Shown here piece after piece: positions 33,654-37,500 of a stretch of DNA of 37,500 bases. The DNA is from Rhizobium sp. Q54 (GTDB taxonomy: Bacteria > Pseudomonadota > Alphaproteobacteria > UBA2966 > CAIVPW01). Position 1 is the stretch's first letter; each line of letters starts with the position of its first letter. Made by a program: the position numbers and the translations under genes. The DNA is taken from positions 1 through 37,500 of the forward strand of contig CAMDCA010000012.1 of NCBI GenBank assembly GCA_945889645.1. Reading direction: 5' to 3'. Below the pieces are notes generated by a model. It searched no databases and was not told the DNA's origin. It saw nothing but the letters and a program-made list of their open reading frames with translations.

Positions 33654-33787
33654 AGGATGGGGGTAAGGATGCCCCCGTTGCGAACGTCGCGTCCGAAGAG
33701 GGTGCGCTTACTGCCATAGCCACTGACGTAAGCGCGCTACTTCTCGCCTGGGAGGACAGCGCCATGCTTGCCCTAGAGGCGAGCTGC

Positions 33788-34321
33788 CTAATTGTTGGCT
33801 TTGTTCTGAGCCACGAACGCTTGGTCGATGCGCGCGCTGATCTTGATCATGGAAGTGGTCATGCGAACGCACTGGTTGCCCTGCTCAATCAAATCCGTGA
33901 GCGGCAGGCGTAGGAACTCGTGCTGGTGGTCCGTCTGATCTTTCGTGTTGTCTACCTTGGCAAAGACCAAGACGTCATTCACGGGCTCGTAGTTGTGGAT
34001 CGTGCCGTGAGCCAAGTAGTCCCGCGTCTTGACGATGATGGCGGCAGCATCAAGGTACGGGACGCACTCCGCCGCGAACGGGCGCGCGAAGTCCACTTCT
34101 CGAAACGCCTTCCGCAGAAAGCCGACCTTCTTCTTGAAGTTTCGGGGCAGCCCCTTAGGCTCAAATCTCGCGCCACCCCGATGGTAGGCGGCGTAGGACC
34201 AGTACGTCAGGTTCTGCTCAACGAACGTCCAATTTACGATTACCCAGCCCACGGCTCGGCACAACGGCTCGATAATGTCCTGAGGCACCTCGCGAAGCTT
34301 TTCAACCGAAGGCTCTTCCAT
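33788..34321 (-). CDS. Passenger protein of unknown function with HEPN-like R-x4-H motif
   Basis: 177 residues from ATG 34321 (TTG 34327 is also in frame). It is mostly helical: VGWVIVNWTFVEQNLTYWSYAAYH, NFKKKVGFLRKAFREV, then TRDYLAHGTIHNYEP with Arg100 and His105 in R-x4-H spacing, followed by ARIDQAF near the end. The WxxVExxL helix and RDYxAHG motif recall HEPN-type and related helical-bundle proteins, some of which are RNases in abortive infection or toxin systems. That link is inference from one motif. It lies inside the element, transcribed in the same direction as the transposase, with a start codon sharing CATG with the 59-codon ORF. Confidence 0.75.
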   Translation of the reverse strand: MEEPSVEKLREVPQDIIEPLCRAVGWVIVNWTFVEQNLTYWSYAAYHRGGARFEPKGLPRNFKKKVGFLRKAFREVDFARPFAAECVPYLDAAAIIVKTRDYLAHGTIHNYEPVNDVLVFAKVDNTKDQTDHQHEFLRLPLTDLIEQGNQCVRMTTSMIKISARIDQAFVAQNKANN

Positions 34322-34499
34322 GCCCAAATCCCCGAAGCCAATCGAGATCGAACCGGGCGCGTGGCAGCGTTTCGAGCGGCTGGTATCTGCCGCCGGGAAA
34401 ACGCCGCCACAACCAAAGGCCGCTACTTCTTCCGCCTCAAAGCGTGCGCCAGCAACGAAACCAAAAGCGCCGCGTACTCGCGCCCGTACGCCTTCTTAA
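34320..34499 (+). CDS. 59-residue basic protein nested between transposase and passenger
   Basis: ATG 34320 opens MPKSPKPIEIEPGAWQRFER, followed by LVSAAGKTPPQPKAATSSASK and an Ala/Pro/Lys/Arg-rich tail, ending at TAA 34497-34499. The start overlaps the passenger ATG on the other strand (CATG), and its stop overlaps the transposase stop (TTAA), so it fills the gap exactly. I recall similar short proteins (IEMxPxAWxRFExAV) beside transposases in other proteobacteria, but cannot check. It may bind DNA or the transposase through the basic tail. Confidence 0.6.
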   Translation: MPKSPKPIEIEPGAWQRFERLVSAAGKTPPQPKAATSSASKRAPATKPKAPRTRARTPS

Positions 34500-35443
34500 G
34501 CGGCGGAACCTTCGCGGTTAGTCCGCCGATACGTGAGGCGCTTCCCCACGATGCCCGCGAGCGCCTTGCTCGTGCGGGCCGCGTCCGTCACGCCAAGGCC
34601 GGAACGCTCGTTGTAGCGAAAATCGAACTCGCCCAAGTAGCGCTTCAGGTGCTGGCTAGAAACGTGGTGGTACGTGCCAACGATGCCGCGCTTCAGGATC
34701 GAAAAGTAACCCTCCACCGTGTTTGTGTGCGCCGGGCCGCGAACGTACTCGTCAATCGAGTGGTTCACCGTCTCGTGCTTCGCGAAGTGCGAACCGTGCA
34801 AGCGGTACTGGCCCGCCTCGTCCGTCATGAGCGTGGACGCCTGATGGATTTGCTCGGTCAGGATCGGGCGCAGCGTCTTGGCGCTCACGTCTGCGATATG
34901 GCGCGACTGGACGCGGCCCTTGCGCTCTACCAGCGAGAACACGATTTCCTTGTCAACCGCACCCGTGCCGCCAGTGCGCTTGCTCTTGTGTTTGTTCTTC
35001 GCCTTGCCGCCAACATACGTCTCGTCCGCTTCGACGTAGATGCCCGCACCGCCGATGGGCGCGGGGGCCAGTTCGCGCATGGCCTCGCGCAAGCGATGGC
35101 ACATGAACCAAGTGGACTTGTACGACACGCCAATCATGCGGTGGATTTGGTGCGCGCTCATGCCCTTCTTGGAAGCGCACATCAGGAACGCCGCCATGAG
35201 CCACTTGTTCAGCGGGATGTGGGAGCGCTCGAAAAGGGTGCCGACCGTAACGGTGAACTGCCCACGGCATTCAGCGCTGTTGCACTGGTACCAGCCCTCA
35301 CGGGTGGTCAGGGGGGTAGCCGCGCCGACCGTGCCGCACTTCGGGCAGACCGGGCCAGCGGGCCACAGGTGGGTTTCCAGCCAGGCGCGCGCCTTGGTTT
35401 CGTCTTGGAAAATCGCGTTGCTCAGTTCGTTCGTCTTGGCCAT
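34496..35443 (-). CDS. IS1595-family (ISXO2-like) transposase
   Basis: 315 residues from ATG 35443. The N-terminal zinc ribbon has Cys33-Cys36 (VCPKCG) and Cys54/Cys59 (YQCNSAECRGQF). A helix-turn-helix follows (KKGMSAHQIHRMIGVSYKSTWFMCHRLREAM). The catalytic domain has Asp140 (VEADETYVGG), Asp208 (LMTDEAGQY) and Glu244 (NTVEGYFSILKRG), a complete DDE triad. TTG 35449 is in frame but lies upstream of the predicted transcript start, so ATG 35443 is used. No frameshift or stop is seen. Confidence 0.93.
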   Translation of the reverse strand: MAKTNELSNAIFQDETKARAWLETHLWPAGPVCPKCGTVGAATPLTTREGWYQCNSAECRGQFTVTVGTLFERSHIPLNKWLMAAFLMCASKKGMSAHQIHRMIGVSYKSTWFMCHRLREAMRELAPAPIGGAGIYVEADETYVGGKAKNKHKSKRTGGTGAVDKEIVFSLVERKGRVQSRHIADVSAKTLRPILTEQIHQASTLMTDEAGQYRLHGSHFAKHETVNHSIDEYVRGPAHTNTVEGYFSILKRGIVGTYHHVSSQHLKRYLGEFDFRYNERSGLGVTDAARTSKALAGIVGKRLTYRRTNREGSAA

Positions 35444-35449
35444 AGCCAA

Positions 35450-35478
35450 GATATAGGTTACCTACCATGCTGAGTCAA
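35450..35478 (-). promoter_or_regulatory. Transposase promoter using the right inverted repeat
   Basis: Reverse strand TTGACT (35478-35473, inside the inverted repeat), 17-bp spacer, TATATC (35455-35450). Transcription should begin near 35443, the transposase ATG, so the message would be leaderless and transposase binding to its end could repress the promoter. Confidence 0.6.
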
Positions 35479-35491
35479 GGTGATAATTCCC
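35466..35491. repeat. Right terminal inverted repeat
   Basis: Ends GTGATAATTCCC and is the inverted partner of the left repeat at 33628 with two mismatches. It also carries the -35 box of the transposase promoter. Confidence 0.9.
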
Positions 35492-35500
35492 CATCAACGG
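35492..35500. repeat. Target-site duplication, right copy
   Basis: CATCAACGG after the right end of the element, identical to 33619-33627. Confidence 0.75.
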
Positions 35501-35551
35501 GGAGGGGACGTGGCGTTGTGGCCGAGGGCGATGGCGCGAGCACCATGATTG

Positions 35552-35588
35552 CTCCCTCGCCCCTGCGGGGGAGGGATGGGGTGGGGGA
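35552..35588. repeat. Dispersed GC-rich palindromic repeat, clear copy
   Basis: CTCCCTCGCCCC, loop tgc, GGGGGAGGG, then tail ATGGGGTGGGGG. It lies just after the Nfu gene and 45 bp from the repeat that the element entered, so two copies stood side by side before the insertion. Confidence 0.75.
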
Positions 35589-35595
35589 TCGCGCG

Positions 35596-36450
35596 CTAGT
35601 GTGCGTGGGGCTGGTAGTACGGGTTCTTCCCCTCGGCGTGATCCGTCGTGTCGAGCACCGCGACAATGGTCGGCACGCCGTCCATGATCGCCACCTCGAC
35701 GCCCTGCTTGAGCGTCACGTCGGCCGCGCCGCAGCCGTGGCAGCCGCCTTCCAGGCGGATGAACGCCGTGTGGTCGGCGACGTCGATGAGGCGGATCTTG
35801 CCGCCATGCGTCGCGACGCCCGGATTGATCTCGTTGTCCAACACCGCCTGCACGGCGCGCCCTTCGGCCGAGTCGAGCCCGGGCTTCGGCGTCCAGTCGT
35901 TGTGGTTCACCACTTCCTGCACTTCCGGCACGTAATGGCGCAGCATCGTCTGGATGCCGCCCAGCAAGTTGGCCGCGCCGCCCGTCAGGTCCAGGTGCAC
36001 GCGCCCGGTGGCGGGATTGAATCCGATCAGCACCGCGTCGCCGTCCTGGTCCTTGGCCACCGGCCGAATGCGCGTCTCCAGCAGCTCCGCAATCTGCTCG
36101 GCCACTTCGCCTTCCTTGGTCAGGCCGGGCGCCGCGTCGCCGCTCGCCTCGGCCTTCTTGGCCGGCGCGCTGGTAACCGCGGGCTGGTCGCTGGTGAAGT
36201 GATCCATGATGGCGCCCAGGATGGCGGGCTTCAGCGTCTTCCACTGCGCCGCCTTGGCCTTGGTCAGGGTGATGTGGTCATGCCCCAGCGCCACCTTCAC
36301 CGCGCCGACCTCGAACAGCCGCTGCGCCAGCGGCGAGTTGCGCGCGTCTTCCGGCGCGTTGAAGTTCATCGAACCTTCGGGCAGCACTTCGCGCCCCGGC
36401 AGGAACCTCAGGACGGCAGGATCGCGGGTCTCTTCGGTCTGAATGAACAT
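35596..36450 (-). CDS. nfuA: Nfu-type iron-sulfur carrier with two NifU-like domains, one lacking its cysteines
   Basis: A 284-residue protein; usual alphaproteobacterial Nfu proteins have about 185. The Nfu_N domain (MFIQTEETRDPAVLRFLPGREV to LGAIMDHFTS) is at 1-88. A second domain at ~112-182 (EVAEQIAELLETRIRPVAKDQDGDAVLIGF, then LRHYVPEVQEVV) matches the standard NifU domain, but the CxxC stretch is replaced by LTGGAANLLGG. A third domain at ~195-270 carries EGGCHGCGAADVTLKQGVEVAI with CHGC at 237-240, which would hold the [4Fe-4S] cluster. It delivers Fe-S clusters to client enzymes. Same strand as moaDE, whose pathway (MoaA) needs Fe-S clusters. Confidence 0.9.
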   Translation of the reverse strand: MFIQTEETRDPAVLRFLPGREVLPEGSMNFNAPEDARNSPLAQRLFEVGAVKVALGHDHITLTKAKAAQWKTLKPAILGAIMDHFTSDQPAVTSAPAKKAEASGDAAPGLTKEGEVAEQIAELLETRIRPVAKDQDGDAVLIGFNPATGRVHLDLTGGAANLLGGIQTMLRHYVPEVQEVVNHNDWTPKPGLDSAEGRAVQAVLDNEINPGVATHGGKIRLIDVADHTAFIRLEGGCHGCGAADVTLKQGVEVAIMDGVPTIVAVLDTTDHAEGKNPYYQPHAH

Positions 36451-36476
36451 CGTTGGGTCCTCGGAAACGCGGTTGT

Positions 36477-36992
36477 CTAAGAATCTGCCTCGAAAACGTC
36501 AAATTTCAAGGTGCGCCGCTGGGCCCTGCGCTTGGCCGCCGGCTTGACGGCCCATTTCTCCGCCGCCGCATCATCGCTGGCCTTGGCCGCCACCCAAGAA
36601 TCGCCCCCCGGCCCGGCTTCCAGCTTCCAGAACGGCGCCTTGGTCTTCAACCAATCCACCAGGAATTCGTTCGCCTCGAACGCCGCCTTGCGGTGCGCCG
36701 ACGCCGTGATGCACAGGACGATATTCGCCCCCGGCTCCAACCGCCCATAGCGGTGGATAACAAGACACGCCTCGATCGGCCAGCGCTCCAGCGCCTGCGC
36801 CTCGATCTCCGCCAACAGCCGCTCCGTCATCCCCGGGTAATGCTCCAGCGTCATCGCCGCCAGCTGCTGCTCCCCCGACCACTCCCGCACAATCCCCGTA
36901 AACGCAACAATCCCGCCCACGCCCTTGGCGCGCGCCATCACCGCCTTCAGCTCGACGCCGACGTCGAAGTCTTCCTTCTGGACCTTGATCAT
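36477..36992 (-). CDS. moaE: Molybdopterin synthase catalytic subunit
   Basis: 171 residues. MoaE turns precursor Z (cPMP) into molybdopterin with sulfur from MoaD thiocarboxylate. Marks: GGIVAFTGIVREWSG, LEHYPGMTERLL, VIHRYGRLEPGANIVLCITASAHRKAAFEANEFLVDWLKTKAPFWKLE, including the catalytic Lys in KTKAPFWK. About 45 residues beyond the usual end form a basic tail (EKWAVKPAAKRRAQRR), which is unusual. ATG overlaps the moaD stop. Confidence 0.95.
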   Translation of the reverse strand: MIKVQKEDFDVGVELKAVMARAKGVGGIVAFTGIVREWSGEQQLAAMTLEHYPGMTERLLAEIEAQALERWPIEACLVIHRYGRLEPGANIVLCITASAHRKAAFEANEFLVDWLKTKAPFWKLEAGPGGDSWVAAKASDDAAAEKWAVKPAAKRRAQRRTLKFDVFEADS

Positions 36993-37240
36993 CCGCCGGT
37001 CACCGGAGGGAACAGCGCGACTTCATCGTTGGCGCTGATCTTGGCCTCGGGCCCGGAATATTCCTGGTTCACCGCGACGCGTACGGCGGACAGGTCTTTC
37101 AGCGCCTCGGCATAGCCGCCGCCCTGGCCCTTCAGCCACTCCAGCAGCGCCCCAACGGTAGTGACGGACGCCGGCGGCGACACCGTCTCGCCAGCCTTGC
37201 CAACCCGCTCCCGCAGCCACGCGAAATACACCAGCTTCAT
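36989..37240 (-). CDS. moaD: Molybdopterin synthase sulfur carrier subunit
   Basis: 83 residues with a ubiquitin-like fold: MKLVYFAWLRERVGKAGE at the start, VRVAVNQEYSGPEAKISANDEVALFPPVTGG at the end. The C-terminal Gly-Gly is the site adenylated and thiocarboxylated. ATG 37240 fits the family; longer frames upstream are unlikely. Overlaps moaE by 4 bp (ATGA), so the subunits are made together. Confidence 0.95.
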   Translation of the reverse strand: MKLVYFAWLRERVGKAGETVSPPASVTTVGALLEWLKGQGGGYAEALKDLSAVRVAVNQEYSGPEAKISANDEVALFPPVTGG

Positions 37241-37500
37241 AGCCCTGATCGTACCACAAGCCGCACCCATCGCCGGGTGCCGGACCCACCCCGCACCGCC
37301 CGCCCTCATCCCCCTCCCCCCTCCGCATCATGCTCCGGCGCCTGACCAGGCCAATCCCTTGCCGCTGAATCTCAACTTCTTGGATCGGCTCTTAGAGGCG
37401 CTGGGACCTACTCCGCCAGTCGCGCCCGGCAGCGCCCGACGGGTTTTCCCCAGCCATCTTTGTCGCACCGCGCAAATGCCCCTTGCCACCGGGGGCCGAG
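37241..37500. other. Right-end region upstream of moaD, no gene assigned
   Basis: 260 bp. Near 37300-37326 a CCACCCC...CCCCCTCCCCCC stretch resembles half of the palindromic repeat. At 37379-37393 TTGGATCGGCTC followed by TTAG looks like an insertion-sequence end (GAGCCGATCC when read in reverse). No open frame shows family features. Confidence 0.35.

Larger units (their letters stand above)
33628..35491. mobile_element. IS1595-family (ISXO2-like) transposon with passenger genes
   Basis: A 1864-bp element with terminal inverted repeats of 26 bp matching at 24 positions (left starts GGGAGTTATCACTTTGACTC, right GGGAATTATCACCTTGACTC). It is flanked by direct repeats CATCAACGG. It carries a DDE transposase with an N-terminal zinc ribbon, a 177-residue passenger with an R-x4-H motif, and a 59-residue ORF on the opposite strand. 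The GGG ends are typical of the family. Both inverted repeats and the transposase look intact, so it may still move. Confidence 0.9.

Noticed and set aside
33641-33913. 90-codon plus-strand frame starting with TTG in the left inverted repeat
   Set aside because: Its second half lies antisense to the cargo gene; weak start and no recognisable features.
33920-35473. 517-codon plus-strand frame through the transposon
   Set aside because: Antisense to the transposase; no domain features, while the minus frame has the zinc ribbon and DDE residues.
1-37500. CRISPR arrays, tRNA or rRNA genes, prophage
   Set aside because: No regular spaced repeats, cloverleaf-like sequences, rRNA segments or phage structural genes were seen on either strand.

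Overview
The window is high-GC DNA (roughly two-thirds G+C by eye) from a Gram-negative bacterium, most likely an alphaproteobacterium of the Rhodospirillales type. Supporting signs are the lgt-MidA-pgeF run, a UbiK/YbjN/proC run, a PetP/PetR-like regulator pair next to ilvE, a RpoE-ChrR singlet-oxygen module beside cfa, and an Nfu protein starting MFIQTEE. Coding density is very high, and many genes overlap by 4 bp (ATGA/GTGA). I see no rRNA, tRNA or CRISPR.

Layout. 1-3667 (minus): the 3'-truncated prs, then pgeF, a MidA/NDUFAF7-type methyltransferase and lgt, the last three in one operon. 3785-7073 (plus): ubiK, a YbjN gene cut short by an in-frame TGA, proC, a TetR/COQ9-like regulator and a DUF1295 membrane protein, followed by convergent DUF2177. 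7607-8704: an orphan ABC substrate-binding protein, closed by a strong bidirectional terminator shared with the trx-ccdA thiol-redox pair (8794-9929). 10027-14125 (minus): a coupled cluster of M48 protease, Asp-box propeller protein and aldo/keto reductase. 14204-15054: two small envelope genes. 15051-17708 (minus): MarR (PetP-like), OmpR-type regulator (PetR-like) and an EnvZ-like kinase, with a near-perfect palindrome over the marR start codon facing ilvE. 18764-21067 (plus): YdeI-like, DGPF/YciI and an ECF42-type sigma factor. 21089-25375: a Drr-type ABC pair, a cupin, small membrane proteins and a DHA2 drug exporter. 25726-26961: a lone class II Fic protein. 27224-31731: an ABC exporter, chrR, rpoE and the divergent cfa.

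31736-35591 is the most remarkable part. A copper amine oxidase gene has been separated from its native start by a 1.86-kb IS1595-type element (33628-35491), which landed in the loop of a dispersed GC-rich palindromic repeat. The element carries a transposase, a cargo protein with a HEPN-like R-x4-H motif, and an overlooked 59-codon ORF nested between them. Its terminal inverted repeat supplies the -35 box of the transposase promoter and an outward-facing ATG that is now the first start codon in frame with the amine oxidase.

35596-37240 (minus): an unusual three-domain Nfu iron-sulfur carrier and moaD-moaE for molybdopterin synthesis.

Regulatory logic that can be read directly: two divergent promoters of identical layout (TGATCC, 16 bp, CGTATC) lie between rpoE-chrR and cfa, which fits a self-activating envelope/singlet-oxygen stress regulon. 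The petP-ilvE palindrome overlaps a TTGACA box, which suggests autoregulation plus control of ilvE. Several promoters (cfa, fic, transposase) would start transcripts at or next to the ATG, so leaderless messages are likely.
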